A stretch of DNA of 64,000 nucleotides from Micromonospora halotolerans (GCF_032108445.1 NZ_CP134876.1:930001-994000), one strand, 5' to 3'. Shown: positions 45,234-54,258, numbered from the stretch's first letter. Notes: generated from the sequence alone by a model not told the origin. Made by a program: numbers and translations.

Positions 45234-46022
45234 CTACTTTGCCACATCACCCGGCCGGGGCTGAAATCCACCCCGGTCCAGGACCGCCCGGTCCCGCTTG
45301 TCCAGGCTCTCCGGCGGCAGCGCGGCGATCATGTCGGGGCGGCGGGCCGCCGTCCGCAGCAGCGCCTCGTCGCGCCGCCAGCGGGCGATCTTCCCGTGGT
45401 CGCCGGAGCGGAGCACCTCGGGCACCTCGTGCCCGCGCCACTCCGCCGGCTTCGTGTACATGGGGGCTTCCAGCAGCCCGTGGGCGTGCGACTCCTCGTC
45501 CAGCGAGCCGGCGTTGCCGAGCACCCCGGGCAGCAGCCGGGTGACCGCCTCCAGGATGACCAGCACGGCCACCTCGCCGCCGAAGAGCACGTAGTCGCCC
45601 AGCGAGACCTCGGTCACCCGCATCCGGGTCGCCGCGTGGTCGAGCACCCGCTGGTCGATGCCCTCGTAGCGGCCGCAGGCGAACAGCAGGTGCGACTCGG
45701 CGGCCAGCTCGTGGGCCATGGCCTGGGTGAACGGGACGCCCGCCGGCGACGGGACGAGCAGCCGGGGCAGGGTGTGCCCGTCCGGGCTCAGCTCGTCGGG
45801 GGCCAGGGCGTCGAGGGCCTCGCCCCACGGCTCCGGCCGCATCACCATGCCGGGACCGCCGCCGTAGGGGGTGTCGTCGACCGTGCGGTGCACGTCGTGG
45901 GTCCAGGTCCGCAGATCGTGTACGGCCAGCCGCAGCATGCCGCCCGCGCGTGCCTTGCCGATCAGCGACAGGTCCAGCGGGGCGAAGTACTCGGGGAAGA
46001 TCGACACGATGTCGACGCGCAT
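45234..46022 (-). CDS. trmD: tRNA (guanine37-N1)-methyltransferase
   Basis: TrmD methylates G37 of tRNAs to prevent frameshifting. The protein has 262 residues: [20 protein letters not shown] at the start, [16 protein letters not shown], and the knotted SAM pocket [17 protein letters not shown] followed by [17 protein letters not shown]. It follows rimM by 16 bases. Confidence 0.97.
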   Translation of the reverse strand: MRVDIVSIFPEYFAPLDLSLIGKARAGGMLRLAVHDLRTWTHDVHRTVDDTPYGGGPGMVMRPEPWGEALDALAPDELSPDGHTLPRLLVPSPAGVPFTQAMAHELAAESHLLFACGRYEGIDQRVLDHAATRMRVTEVSLGDYVLFGGEVAVLVILEAVTRLLPGVLGNAGSLDEESHAHGLLEAPMYTKPAEWRGHEVPEVLRSGDHGKIARWRRDEALLRTAARRPDMIAALPPESLDKRDRAVLDRGGFQPRPGDVAK

Positions 46023-46038
46023 GAGGGGGTGGCTCCAG

Positions 46039-46581
46039 TCAGAGGTCGAGCAGCCCGGCGGGCAGCTCCACCACCACGCGTCCGCCCGCGACGTCGACCT
46101 CGGGGACGATCGCCTTGACGAACGGGATGAGCGCGGTGCGGCCCTCGGGGCGCCGCAGCACCAGCAGGTCGGAGGCGGGGGCGTGGTCGATCCGGGCCAC
46201 CTCGCCCAGCCGCTCGCCGGCCGGGGTCACCACGGCGAGCCCGACCAGCTGGTGGTCGAGGAACTCCTCCGGGTCCTCCGGCGGAGCGACGTCGGCGCTG
46301 TCCACGCCGAGCAGGGTGCCGCGCAGCGCCTCGGCGACGTCGCGGTCCAGCACGCCCTCGAAGACGACCAGCAGCCGTTCCTGGTGCCAGCGGGCGGACT
46401 CGACTGTCAACTCCGCCGGCACCCGGTAGGCGCCGGGCTCCGGGGGCGCGACCGCCCCGGGTTCGGTGCGCAGCACCGCCCCCGGGGCGAATCGTGCTTC
46501 GGGCTCATCGGTCCGCACCTCCACGGTGACCTCACCGCGGATGCCGTGCGGCTTGCCGATCCGGCCGACGATGAGAAGCAT
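46039..46581 (-). CDS. rimM: Ribosome maturation factor RimM
   Basis: RimM binds S19 and assists 30S head assembly. The protein has 180 residues: [20 protein letters not shown] at the N-terminus, and the PRC-barrel domain [23 protein letters not shown], ending [19 protein letters not shown]. Its ATG overlaps the khpA stop by one base (TGATG). Confidence 0.97.
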   Translation of the reverse strand: MLLIVGRIGKPHGIRGEVTVEVRTDEPEARFAPGAVLRTEPGAVAPPEPGAYRVPAELTVESARWHQERLLVVFEGVLDRDVAEALRGTLLGVDSADVAPPEDPEEFLDHQLVGLAVVTPAGERLGEVARIDHAPASDLLVLRRPEGRTALIPFVKAIVPEVDVAGGRVVVELPAGLLDL

Positions 46582-46814
46582 CAGTACGAGTCGACGATGT
46601 CGACGCGCACCCCGCGCCCACCGATGGAGCCGATCACCTGGCGCAGCGCCTTGGCGGTCCGGCCGGACCGCCCGATCACCGTGCCGAGGTCCTCCGGGTG
46701 CACGCGGACCTCGAGCCGCTTGCCCCGGCGGGAGTCGACCATGCGCACCCGGACGTCGTCCGGGTGGTCGACGATCCCCTTGACCAGGTGCTCCAGGGCC
46801 GGACGCAGTGCCAT
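46581..46814 (-). CDS. khpA: KH-domain RNA-binding protein KhpA
   Basis: The protein has 77 residues from the ATG at 46814; codons up to 46841 belong to the rpsP 3' end. The KH motif is VHPEDLGTVIGRSGRTAKALRQVI. KhpA-type proteins bind RNA, often with KhpB. It is between rpsP (1-base gap) and rimM (1-base overlap), the usual place. Confidence 0.96.
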   Translation of the reverse strand: MALRPALEHLVKGIVDHPDDVRVRMVDSRRGKRLEVRVHPEDLGTVIGRSGRTAKALRQVIGSIGGRGVRVDIVDSY

Positions 46815-46815
46815 G

Positions 46816-47268
46816 TCAGGCCTGCTCGCCGGACTCGGCACCGGTCTGCTCCTCGGCCTTCGGCGCCTCGGCGGCCGGGGCCTGGGCCTTGGCGGCCTTC
46901 TTGGCCGGGGCCGGGGTGTCCGCCACGCCGGCGGCGGCCTTCGCCTCGGCCTCGTACGCCGCCTTGCGGTCGGCCCGCTCCGCGGCGACCTTCAGCGGCG
47001 GCGGGGCCGGCAGGCCCTTGAACTTCTGCCAGTCACCGGTCAGCTCCAGCAGGCGCTGCACGGCCTCGCTCGGCTGCGCGCCGACCGACAGCCAGTACTG
47101 GACCCGCTCCGACTTGACCTCGATCACCGAAGGGTCTTCCTTCGGCTGGTACACACCGACGAACTCGATGGCGCGACCGTCACGCTTGGTGCGCGAGTCG
47201 GCGACGACGATGCGGTACTGCGGGTTGCGGATCTTGCCCATCCGCAGGAGCCGGATCTTTACGGCCAC
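46816..47268 (-). CDS. rpsP: 30S ribosomal protein S16 with Ala/Glu-rich tail
   Basis: The protein has 150 residues from a GTG at 47268. The N-terminal 90 residues match S16: [37 protein letters not shown] and [19 protein letters not shown]. The last 50 are Ala/Lys/Glu-rich, as in other actinobacteria. It starts the rpsP-khpA-rimM-trmD-rplS operon; the region 47269-47510 holds a -10-like CAGAAT. Confidence 0.98.
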   Translation of the reverse strand: MAVKIRLLRMGKIRNPQYRIVVADSRTKRDGRAIEFVGVYQPKEDPSVIEVKSERVQYWLSVGAQPSEAVQRLLELTGDWQKFKGLPAPPPLKVAAERADRKAAYEAEAKAAAGVADTPAPAKKAAKAQAPAAEAPKAEEQTGAESGEQA

Positions 47269-47425
47269 AGTTGTTTCGCTCCTGTTGCGATTTCACCGGC
47301 CCGGTACGGGCGGTGTGGCGGGTGAGCGCCGCCCGGCACAGTGGGGTTGGGCCGGAGACTGCTCGGTTAACTGGCGACGCGCCCGGGTTAGAGGGCGCCG
47401 GACGCGCGCCGGATACCAGCGACCC

Positions 47426-47431
47426 ATTCTG
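47426..47431 (-). promoter_or_regulatory. Candidate -10 of the rpsP operon
   Basis: CAGAAT on the minus strand sits in TCTGGCAGAAT, about 157 bases before the rpsP start, implying a long leader. A -35 could not be fixed. Confidence 0.45.
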
Positions 47432-47510
47432 CCAGATCCAACCCGGATCTCTCACACCGGACCCGGACAGCTCGCCCGGGTCGCCCACGCCGGTGACGAA
47501 CGACACAGGC

Positions 47511-48158
47511 TCAGCGGACCGGCGGCCGGTCCCAGCCGGGCGGCAGTTCGTCCGGTACGCCCCAGTCGGCGGGCGGGGTGAAGTCGCACCAGGTGCCGTC
47601 GAAGGGGAACTCGCCGGCCTCGGCGATCCGGATCACCCGCTCCCCCTCGGCCCGGACCGCCTTCTCGTCCGGCACCCAGTAGTGCTGCGGGAAGGCCAGG
47701 CGCTCGGCGAACTCGTCCTCGTCCTTCCATTCCCAGCTCAGGTCCGGGTGGACCACCACGTCGAGGTCCTGGTCGACCATGTCGACCCCGGCCACCGTGC
47801 CGTCGTCCCAGCGGATGCCGGGCTCCTCCAGGTTCACGTACCAGTTCTTGAACCGGCCGCGGTCGTCCCGGAACCACCAGACCGAATGGGCGGCGCCGGC
47901 GGGCAGGAACTTCAACACCGGCGGCCCGTTCCAGCGCCCCTGGGCGAGCCGGTAGGACGAGGTGATCCACTCGGCGAACGGCATGGCCCGCATCCCCAGC
48001 CCCGCCTCGGTCACCTCGTGCGCCACCGGGGTGGTCCGGGCCACCCAGAGCAGCAGCCCCCGGTCGTCGTCGAGGACCACGCGGGCCGACCGGACCCAGC
48101 CGATCCGGCCGTGCCGCACGTTGCGGTGCATGATCAGCCGACCCGGTTCGAAGCGCAC
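47511..48158 (-). CDS. DUF402 (FomD-like) protein
   Basis: The protein has 215 residues. The DUF402 core is seen as SVWWFRDDRGRFKNWYVNLEEP, then DMVDQDLDVVVHPDLSWEWKDEDEF. FomD hydrolyses cytidylyl phosphonates; other family members act on nucleotides. The substrate here is unknown. It lies upstream of rpsP with a 242-base gap and downstream of the 59-bp repeat at proS. Confidence 0.9.
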   Translation of the reverse strand: MRFEPGRLIMHRNVRHGRIGWVRSARVVLDDDRGLLLWVARTTPVAHEVTEAGLGMRAMPFAEWITSSYRLAQGRWNGPPVLKFLPAGAAHSVWWFRDDRGRFKNWYVNLEEPGIRWDDGTVAGVDMVDQDLDVVVHPDLSWEWKDEDEFAERLAFPQHYWVPDEKAVRAEGERVIRIAEAGEFPFDGTWCDFTPPADWGVPDELPPGWDRPPVR

Positions 48159-48171
48159 GTCACCACCCAGT

Positions 48172-48230
48172 GCTGTTAGCAGGGGCCCCCTGCTCTACCG
48201 GAGGCGTTAAGAGGGGGCCCTTCCTTACAC
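48172..48230. repeat. 59-bp palindromic repeat, copy 1
   Basis: 55 of 59 bases match the copy at 57202-57260, in the same orientation. It contains two near-palindromes, CAGGGGCCCCCTG and GTTAAGAGGGGGCCCTTC with partner CTTAC. It starts one base after the proS stop and could serve as its terminator. Confidence 0.85.
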
Positions 48231-48231
48231 C

Positions 48232-49638
48232 TCAGTAGGCGCGGGCCAGGATGGCGACCAGGTCGGGCTCGTCCTCGGAGTCCGGTACCGACCCGTCGGC
48301 CCGGAGCAGGCACCGGACGGTGACGCCCTGGCCGTTCGCCTCGGCCTCACCCTGGACGCCGACCTCCGACCACGGCACCTTGGCCCAGCCGGTGGCGGCC
48401 GCCTCGATGGCCTCGGCCAGCGTGCCGACCTCGACGGTCCGGGACTGCCGGAACGCCAGCGCCTGGTCGTGCAGCGCCTGCTGGTCCGCCTCCAGCGCGG
48501 CGAGCACCGCGCCCACCACGTCGGCGACCGGGACCGGTGCCTTCGAGCCGTCCGTACGCCGGACCACCACCGCGTTCCCGGCGGCCAGGTCGCGGGGGCC
48601 GAGCTCGACGCGCACCGGGTAGCCGCGCAGCTCGGCGTCGACCGCGCGGCGGCCGAACGCCGTGTCGGTGCGGTCGTCCAGCGCGACCCGGACGCCGGCG
48701 TCGCGCAGCGCGTCGCACAGCTTGGTCGCCGCCTCGCCGACGCCCTCGCCGTCCTTGACGATCATCACGTACGCCTGGACCGGCGCCAGCTTCGGCGGCA
48801 CCCGCAGCCCGTTGTCGTCACCGTGGGCCATGATCAGGCCACCGAGCATCCGGGTCGAGGTGCCCCAGGAGGTGGTCCAGGCGTGCTCCCGGCCGCCCTC
48901 GGCCGAGGAGTAGCTGATGTCGAACGCCTTGGCGAAGTTCTGGCCCAGCTCGTGGCTGGTGCCCAGCTGGAGCGCCTTGCCGTCGCCCATCATGCCTTCG
49001 CACGTGTAGGTGGCGGTCGCGCCGGCGAAGCGCTCGCGGGCGGTCTTCAGGCCCACCACCACGGGGATGCCGAGCACGTTGACCATCAGGTCCTCGTACG
49101 CCTCGTGCAGGATCCGGCGGGCGTAGGCCCGGGCGTCCTCCCGGGTGGCGTGCGCGGTGTGGCCCTCCTGCCAGAGGAACTCGCTGGTGCGGAGGAAGAT
49201 CCGGGGGCGCAGCTCCCAACGGACCACGTTCGCCCACTGGTTGAGCAGCAGCGGCAGGTCCCGGTAGGAGTCGATCCACTTGGCCATGAACTCGCCGATC
49301 ACCGTCTCGCTGGTGGGGCGGACCACCACCGGCTCGGCGAGCTGCTTGCCACCACCGTGGGTGACGACGGCCAGCTCCGGCGAGAAGCCCTCGACGTGCT
49401 CGGCCTCGCGCTTGAGGTAGCTCTCGGGGATGAAGAGCGGGAAGTACGCGTTCTCCGCGCCGGCCGCCTTGATCCGGGCGTCCATCTCGGCCTGCATCCG
49501 CTCCCAGATGGCGTAGCCCGCCGGTCGGATGACCATGGTGCCCCGCACCGGGCCGTTGTCGGCCAGCTTCGCCTTGGCGATCAGGTCCTGGTACCAGCGG
49601 GGAAAGTCCTCCGCACGGGGAGTGAGCACGCGTGCCAT
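48232..49638 (-). CDS. proS: Prolyl-tRNA synthetase, archaeal/eukaryotic type
   Basis: The protein has 468 residues from the ATG at 49638. Motif 2 is VVRWELRPRIFLRTSEFLWQEGHTAH, motif 3 TRMLGGLIMAHGDDNGLRVPP, and the anticodon-binding domain follows with a C-terminal tyrosine (ILARAY). It lacks the large editing insertion of the bacterial form, so it belongs to the eukaryote-like group. TAGGAT ends 8 bases upstream, suggesting a leaderless start. A 59-bp repeat follows its stop. Confidence 0.96.
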   Translation of the reverse strand: MARVLTPRAEDFPRWYQDLIAKAKLADNGPVRGTMVIRPAGYAIWERMQAEMDARIKAAGAENAYFPLFIPESYLKREAEHVEGFSPELAVVTHGGGKQLAEPVVVRPTSETVIGEFMAKWIDSYRDLPLLLNQWANVVRWELRPRIFLRTSEFLWQEGHTAHATREDARAYARRILHEAYEDLMVNVLGIPVVVGLKTARERFAGATATYTCEGMMGDGKALQLGTSHELGQNFAKAFDISYSSAEGGREHAWTTSWGTSTRMLGGLIMAHGDDNGLRVPPKLAPVQAYVMIVKDGEGVGEAATKLCDALRDAGVRVALDDRTDTAFGRRAVDAELRGYPVRVELGPRDLAAGNAVVVRRTDGSKAPVPVADVVGAVLAALEADQQALHDQALAFRQSRTVEVGTLAEAIEAAATGWAKVPWSEVGVQGEAEANGQGVTVRCLLRADGSVPDSEDEPDLVAILARAY

Positions 49639-49646
49639 GACCGCAC

Positions 49647-49652
49647 ATCCTA
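49647..49652 (-). promoter_or_regulatory. -10 hexamer for proS, leaderless type
   Basis: TAGGAT on the minus strand ends 8 bases before the ATG at 49638. Confidence 0.5.
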
Positions 49653-49715
49653 TGCGCCGGGCGGGCCGCCGCTGCGCCCGGGCGTCGGCGCGCGCCGTGT
49701 CGCGCCGCCCGACCG

Positions 49716-49721
49716 TAGACT
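49716..49721 (+). promoter_or_regulatory. -10 hexamer for TetR gene, leaderless type
   Basis: TAGACT ends 9 bases before the ATG at 49731. Confidence 0.5.
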
Positions 49722-49730
49722 TCGACCACG

Positions 49731-50429
49731 ATGGGTGAGCTTCCAGACGCCGGCGCCGGACCGCCGCGCCACGCGAAACGCGCCGAGCCGGAGGTGTCGC
49801 GCGACGGGTCACGGCGCGGCGCGGGGCACGCCGACCCGGAGGTGTCGACGCCGCGGCTGCGGGACGCGATCGTGGACGCCGCCCGCGCGCAGACGATCGC
49901 CGCGGGCTGGGACGGCGTCCGCATGGGCGGGGTGGCGCAGGCCGCCGGGGTGAGCCGGCAGACCGTCTACAACGAGTTCGGCAGCAAGGCCGGCCTGGCC
50001 GAGGCGCTCGCCCGGCGCGAGGTGGACCGCTTCGTCGGGGAGGTCCGCGCCGCCCTCGACGCGCACGGCGCCGACGTGCGGGCCGCGGCGTACGCGGCCA
50101 TCCGGCACACACTCGCCGCCGCCGCGGACAACCCGCTGGTCAAGGCGATCCTGACCAGCGCCCGGGGCGGCTCCGACGAGTTGCTGCCCTACCTGACCAC
50201 CCGGTCCGAGCTGGTGCTCGCCGAGTCGTCCGCGGCCCTGCTGGAGTGGGCCGACCGGCACCTGCCGGACGGCGATCGTGCGGCCCGGGCCTTCGCCGCC
50301 GACACGATCGTCCGCCTGGTGGTCAGCCACATCGTGCTCCCCCGGTCGCCGGTCGACGACACCGCCGACCAACTGGCGACCCTGGCCCTCCACCTCTTCC
50401 GCAGCGCCGCCACCCGCCCAGCGGGTTGA
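49731..50429 (+). CDS. TetR-family transcriptional regulator
   Basis: The protein has 232 residues with an unusually long disordered N-terminus of about 40 residues before the helix-turn-helix (IVDAARAQTIAAGWDGVRMGGVAQAAGVSRQTVYNEFGSK). A C-terminal ligand domain follows. Mycobacteria have a TetR gene in the equivalent place. It is divergent from proS and convergent with the amidohydrolase; its stop codon lies inside the left arm of the 50425-50484 palindrome. The target is unknown. Confidence 0.9.
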   Translation: MGELPDAGAGPPRHAKRAEPEVSRDGSRRGAGHADPEVSTPRLRDAIVDAARAQTIAAGWDGVRMGGVAQAAGVSRQTVYNEFGSKAGLAEALARREVDRFVGEVRAALDAHGADVRAAAYAAIRHTLAAAADNPLVKAILTSARGGSDELLPYLTTRSELVLAESSAALLEWADRHLPDGDRAARAFAADTIVRLVVSHIVLPRSPVDDTADQLATLALHLFRSAATRPAG

Positions 50430-50484
50430 TCAAGAGGTTTGCGTCAGGAATGCCCGGTCCGCTGACGCAAACTTCTTGATCAAC
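50425..50484. terminator. Long perfect-type palindrome between convergent genes
   Basis: A 23-bp stem with one mismatch (arms 50425-50447 and 50462-50484), 14-base loop, AT-richer than the surroundings. It should act as a bidirectional terminator for the TetR and amidohydrolase genes and may be a dispersed repeat. Confidence 0.8.
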
Positions 50485-50510
50485 GAGGAGAGCGAGTAGA
50501 GCGCAGGCGC

Positions 50511-51590
50511 TCAGCGCAGGACGCGGCCGCGCAGGACGATGCGGGACGGGGCGCGGACCACACGCAGGTCGCGGCGGGGGTCCTCCGGGTAGACGGTCAG
50601 GTCGGCCAGGCCGCCCTCGACCAGGCCGGGGAAGCCGAGCCACTCGCGGGCCCGCCAGGAGGCGGCGGCGAGCACGTCCTCGGCGGACATCCCGGCCTGC
50701 TCGTGCAGGAGCAGCATCTCCTCGGCGGCCAGCCCGTGGTCGATGCCGCCGCCCGCGTCGGTGCCCACGTAGATCGGCACCCCCGCCTCGTGCGCGGCGC
50801 GGACCACCTCGGGGAACCGGTCGCGCAGGGCGAGCATGTGGTCGGCGTACCCGGGGAACTTCGCGCGGGCCTGCTCGGCGATGTGACCGAAGGTACGGAT
50901 GTTGATCATCGTGGGCACCAGCGCGGTGCCCTGCCGGGCCATCAGGTCGACGAGGTCGAGGCTCAGCCCGGTGCCGTGCTCCACCGAGTCCACCCCGGCC
51001 CGCACCATGATCTCCACGGCCGACTCGGAGAAGGTGTGCACGGCCGCGCGCGCACCGGCGGCGTGCGCCGCGGCGACCGCGGCGGTCATCGTGTCGGCGT
51101 CCCAGGCCGGCGCCAGGTCACCGACCCCGCGGTCGATCCAGTCGCCGACCAGCTTGACCCAGCCGTTGCCGGCGGCGGCCTGCGCGGCCACCGTCGCGGC
51201 CACCTCGGCCGCGCCGACCTCCACCCCGATGTCGCGCAGGTAGCGCTTCGGCGGCGCGACGTGCCGGCCGGCGCGGGCCAGTCGCGGCAGGTCCGGCTCG
51301 TCGTCGAGTTCCGGGTACGGGTAGGGCGAACCGGCGTCACGGATGGCCAGCACGCCGGCGTCCCGGTCGGTGCGGGCCAGCTCGCGGGCCTGGCCGAGGG
51401 AGGTGATCGGGGCGCCGCCGCGGGCGATGCCGATGTGGCAGTGGGCGTCGGTCAGGCCGGGCAGCACGAAGCCGCCGTCGACGACCGTCTCGGCGCCGGG
51501 CACCGGTTCGAAGGTGACCCGGTCGCCGACCAACCAGACGTCCCGGACCTCGTCGTCCGGCAGGAGCACACCGCGCACATGCAGAGCCAT
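50511..51590 (-). CDS. Amidohydrolase
   Basis: The protein has 359 residues from ATG 51590 (GTG 51596 is also in frame; TAGGAC ending 7 bases before 51590 favours the ATG). Metal motif GLTDAHCHIGI holds HxH; the later segments SAVHTFSES-like RAAVHTFSESAVE, DSVEHGTGLS and YVGTDAGGG supply further ligands. The family includes prolidase-like and imidazolonepropionase-type enzymes. The substrate is unknown. A homologue lies next to ffh in mycobacteria. Confidence 0.9.
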   Translation of the reverse strand: MALHVRGVLLPDDEVRDVWLVGDRVTFEPVPGAETVVDGGFVLPGLTDAHCHIGIARGGAPITSLGQARELARTDRDAGVLAIRDAGSPYPYPELDDEPDLPRLARAGRHVAPPKRYLRDIGVEVGAAEVAATVAAQAAAGNGWVKLVGDWIDRGVGDLAPAWDADTMTAAVAAAHAAGARAAVHTFSESAVEIMVRAGVDSVEHGTGLSLDLVDLMARQGTALVPTMINIRTFGHIAEQARAKFPGYADHMLALRDRFPEVVRAAHEAGVPIYVGTDAGGGIDHGLAAEEMLLLHEQAGMSAEDVLAAASWRAREWLGFPGLVEGGLADLTVYPEDPRRDLRVVRAPSRIVLRGRVLR

Positions 51591-51597
51591 GTGCACA

Positions 51598-51603
51598 GTC
51601 CTA
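51598..51603 (-). promoter_or_regulatory. -10 hexamer for amidohydrolase, leaderless type
   Basis: TAGGAC on the minus strand ends 7 bases before the ATG at 51590. Confidence 0.45.
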
Positions 51604-51648
51604 CCCGATCACTCCCGCGAGCGCGTCACGAGCCCGCCGCGATACGCC

Positions 51649-51682
51649 GACGGCCCCGCCCCCGGGAGGGGACGGGACCGTC
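51649..51682 (-). terminator. Terminator downstream of ffh
   Basis: In the minus-strand RNA, 15 pairs form without a break (13 Watson-Crick and two G-U), with loop TCCC. On the plus strand the same positions are C-A mismatches. It lies 11 bases after the ffh stop. Confidence 0.75.
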
Positions 51683-51693
51683 ACCGACACGCG

Positions 51694-53247
51694 TCAGCGC
51701 GGGCCCTTGTCGCCGCCCTTGCCGAGCTTGTTGAAGTCGATCTTCGGCAGCTTGAAGCCCGGCGGCAGGCCCTGGCCGCCGGCCAGGTCGCCCGGGTCGA
51801 GGCCCGGCGGGAGCTGCGGCATGCCGCCCGGGAAGCCGCCCGGCACCCCGGCGCCGGTGCGCGGCCGCCCGCCGCCCTTGGTGCCCTTGCGCTTGTTCTT
51901 CGGCGACTTGGTCGCCTTGCGCCGGCCGCCGCCGGGCAGGCCCATCATGCCGCCCATCTGCTTCATCATCTTCTGCGCTTCGACGAAGCGGTTGAGCAGC
52001 TGGTTGACGTCCATCACGGTGACGCCGGAGCCGTTGGCGATGCGGGCGCGGCGGGAACCGTTGATGATCTTCGGGGTGGTGCGCTCGGCCGGGGTCATCG
52101 ACCGGATGATCGCGGTGACCCGGTCGAAGTGCTTGTCGTCCAGCTCGGCGAGCTGGTCCTTCATCTGCCCCATGCCGGGCATCATGGCCAGCACGTTGGC
52201 AATCGGGCCCATCCGCCGGACCGCGATGAGCTGATCGAGGAAGTCCTCCAGGGTGAACTGCTCGCCGCCCATCAGCTTGGCGGTCATCTTCTCCTTCTGA
52301 TCGGCGTCGAAGGCCTGTTCGGCCTGCTCGATCAGAGTGAGGACGTCGCCCATGCCGAGGATCCGGCTGGCCATCCGGTCCGGGTGGAAGACGTCGAAGT
52401 CCTCCAGCTTCTCGCCGGTGGAGGCGAACAGGATCGGCTGCCCGGTGACCTCCCGGACGGACAGGGCGGCGCCACCGCGGGCGTCGCCGTCGAGCTTGGA
52501 GAGGACCACGCCGCTGATGCCGACGCCGTCGCGGAACGCCTCGGCCGTGCGGACCGCGTCCTGGCCGACCATGGCGTCGATGACGAAGATGACCTCGTCG
52601 GGCTGGACCGCGTCGCGGATGTCGGCGGCCTGCTGCATCATCTCGGTGTCGATGCCGAGGCGGCCGGCCGTGTCGACGATGACGATGTCCCGGGCCGCCC
52701 GCCGGGCGTGCTCGATCGAGTCGCGCGCGACCTGCACCGGGTTGCCGACGCCGTTGCCGGGCTCCGGGGCGTACACCTCGACGCCGGCGCGGCCACCGAG
52801 CACCTGGAGCTGCCCGACGGCGTTGGGGCGCTGGAGGTCGGCGGCGACCAGCAGCGGCTGGTGGCCCTGGGCCTTGAGCCAGCGGGCCAGCTTGCCGGCG
52901 AGGGTGGTCTTACCGGAACCCTGGAGGCCGGCCAGCATGATCACGGTCGGCGGGTGCTTGGCGAACTGGAGCCGCCGTCCCTCACCGCCGAGGACGTTGA
53001 TCAGCTCCTCGTTGACGATCTTGATGATCTGCTGGGCCGGGTTGAGCGCCTGGGAGACCTCGGCGCTGCGCGCCCGCTCCTTGACGTTCGCGATGAAGCC
53101 CTTGACCACCGGCAGGGCGACGTCGGCCTCCAGCAGCGCCATGCGGATCTCGCGCGCGGTGGCGTCGATGTCGGCGTCGGTGAGCCGACCCTTGCCGCGG
53201 AGCTTGGTGAAGATCCCGGACAGGCGGTCACTCAAGGTGTCAAACAC
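51694..53247 (-). CDS. ffh: Signal recognition particle protein Ffh
   Basis: Ffh binds signal sequences and the SRP RNA and docks with FtsY. The protein has 517 residues from GTG 53247. The NG domain has GLQGSGKTTLAGKL, DTAGRLGIDTEMM and SKLDGDARGGAAL. The methionine-rich M domain includes EKMTAKLMGGEQFTLEDFLDQL and QKMMKQMGGMMGLPGG. A Pro/Gly-rich tail ends the protein. Its receptor FtsY is encoded at 62342-63535. Confidence 0.97.
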   Translation of the reverse strand: MFDTLSDRLSGIFTKLRGKGRLTDADIDATAREIRMALLEADVALPVVKGFIANVKERARSAEVSQALNPAQQIIKIVNEELINVLGGEGRRLQFAKHPPTVIMLAGLQGSGKTTLAGKLARWLKAQGHQPLLVAADLQRPNAVGQLQVLGGRAGVEVYAPEPGNGVGNPVQVARDSIEHARRAARDIVIVDTAGRLGIDTEMMQQAADIRDAVQPDEVIFVIDAMVGQDAVRTAEAFRDGVGISGVVLSKLDGDARGGAALSVREVTGQPILFASTGEKLEDFDVFHPDRMASRILGMGDVLTLIEQAEQAFDADQKEKMTAKLMGGEQFTLEDFLDQLIAVRRMGPIANVLAMMPGMGQMKDQLAELDDKHFDRVTAIIRSMTPAERTTPKIINGSRRARIANGSGVTVMDVNQLLNRFVEAQKMMKQMGGMMGLPGGGRRKATKSPKNKRKGTKGGGRPRTGAGVPGGFPGGMPQLPPGLDPGDLAGGQGLPPGFKLPKIDFNKLGKGGDKGPR

Positions 53248-53601
53248 GCGAACATCCCGTTTGTCGTTTTCGGCAGGCACAGGGCGGCCGGGCAGGTGTC
53301 CAGCCCACCGCTAGGGTAGCCCGCCACTCGCACCCCCGCTCCGGGCCGCCCAGCCCACCACCGCACACCGAGCCTCCGCCGTGCCGCCCGCCCGCCGGCC
53401 CGCCGGCCCGGCGCGGCCGGCCGCCGAGATCTTGGACGGAAATGGCCCCCATAGGGGCCGTTTCGTACCAAGTCTTCCGGAATCCCAATTTCCGACCCCC
53501 TGGTCTTGAGGAGTGGGAGGCGGCAGCGAGACAGGCGGAACCCGACCGGCGTGCGGTTCAACGGCCGGCGACCACGCAGCCGTCCGCCTCGTGGCGGTGG
53601 G
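53248..53601. other. Intergenic region upstream of ffh
   Basis: 354 bases between ffh and the response regulator stop. It contains a GC-rich stretch with no ORF support and a 19-bp imperfect palindrome at 53431-53472. No promoter for ffh could be fixed with confidence. Confidence 0.6.
53431..53472. repeat. Intergenic palindrome, dispersed-repeat type
   Basis: Arms CTTGGACGGAAATGGCCCC (53431-53449) and GGGGCCGTTTCGTACCAAG (53454-53472) pair at 15 of 19 positions with loop CATA. It is AT-richer than the flanks and lies between the response regulator end and ffh start. It may terminate transcription or be a mobile palindrome. Confidence 0.7.
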
Positions 53602-54258
53602 TCACGACGCGACCAGGCCCGACTGGTACGCGAAGACCACCAGCTGGGCCCGGTCCCGGGCGCCGAGCTTGACCATGGCGCGGCTGACGTGGGTCCGCGC
53701 GGTCGCCGGGCTGACCACCAGCCGCTCGGCGATCTCGACGTTGCTCAGCCCCTCGCCGACCAGCCCCACCACCTCGCGTTCCCGGTCGGTGAGCGCGTCG
53801 AGCCGGGGGTGCGGGCGGGGCACCCGGGCCGGCCGGGTGGCGAACTCCCGGACCACGCGCCGGGTCACCGACGGGGAGAGCAGCGCCTCCCCCTCGGCGA
53901 CCAGCCGGATGGCCCGTAGCAGCTCGGCCGGGCGGGTGTCCTTCGTGAGGAAGCCGCTGGCGCCGTGCCGGAGCGCGTCGAAGACGTACTCGTCCAGCTC
54001 GAAGGTGGTCAGCACGACCACCCGGGTGCCGGCCAGCGTGGGGTCGGCGACGATCCGGCGGGTCGCCTCGATGCCGTCGACGCCGGGCATCCGGACGTCC
54101 ATCAGCACCACGTCGGGGCGTTCCCGGTGGGCCGCCTCGACGGCGGCGAGCCCGTCCGCGGCCTCCCCGACCACGGTGAGGTCGTCCTCGCTCTCCACCA
54201 GGGCACGCAGGCCGATCCGGACCAGGTCCTGGTCGTCGGCGAGCAGCACACGGATCAT
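53602..54258 (-). CDS. NarL/LuxR-family response regulator
   Basis: The protein has 218 residues from the ATG at 54258, overlapping the kinase stop (ATGA). The receiver domain has ADDQDLVR and phospho-acceptor D in VVLMDVRMPGVDG; a LuxR-type helix-turn-helix follows (LTDREREVVGLVGEGLSNVEIAERLVVSPATARTHV). It is the last gene of the ABC-ATPase/permease/kinase/regulator operon. The longer in-frame ORF to 55707 is not coding. Confidence 0.94.
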   Translation of the reverse strand: MIRVLLADDQDLVRIGLRALVESEDDLTVVGEAADGLAAVEAAHRERPDVVLMDVRMPGVDGIEATRRIVADPTLAGTRVVVLTTFELDEYVFDALRHGASGFLTKDTRPAELLRAIRLVAEGEALLSPSVTRRVVREFATRPARVPRPHPRLDALTDREREVVGLVGEGLSNVEIAERLVVSPATARTHVSRAMVKLGARDRAQLVVFAYQSGLVAS

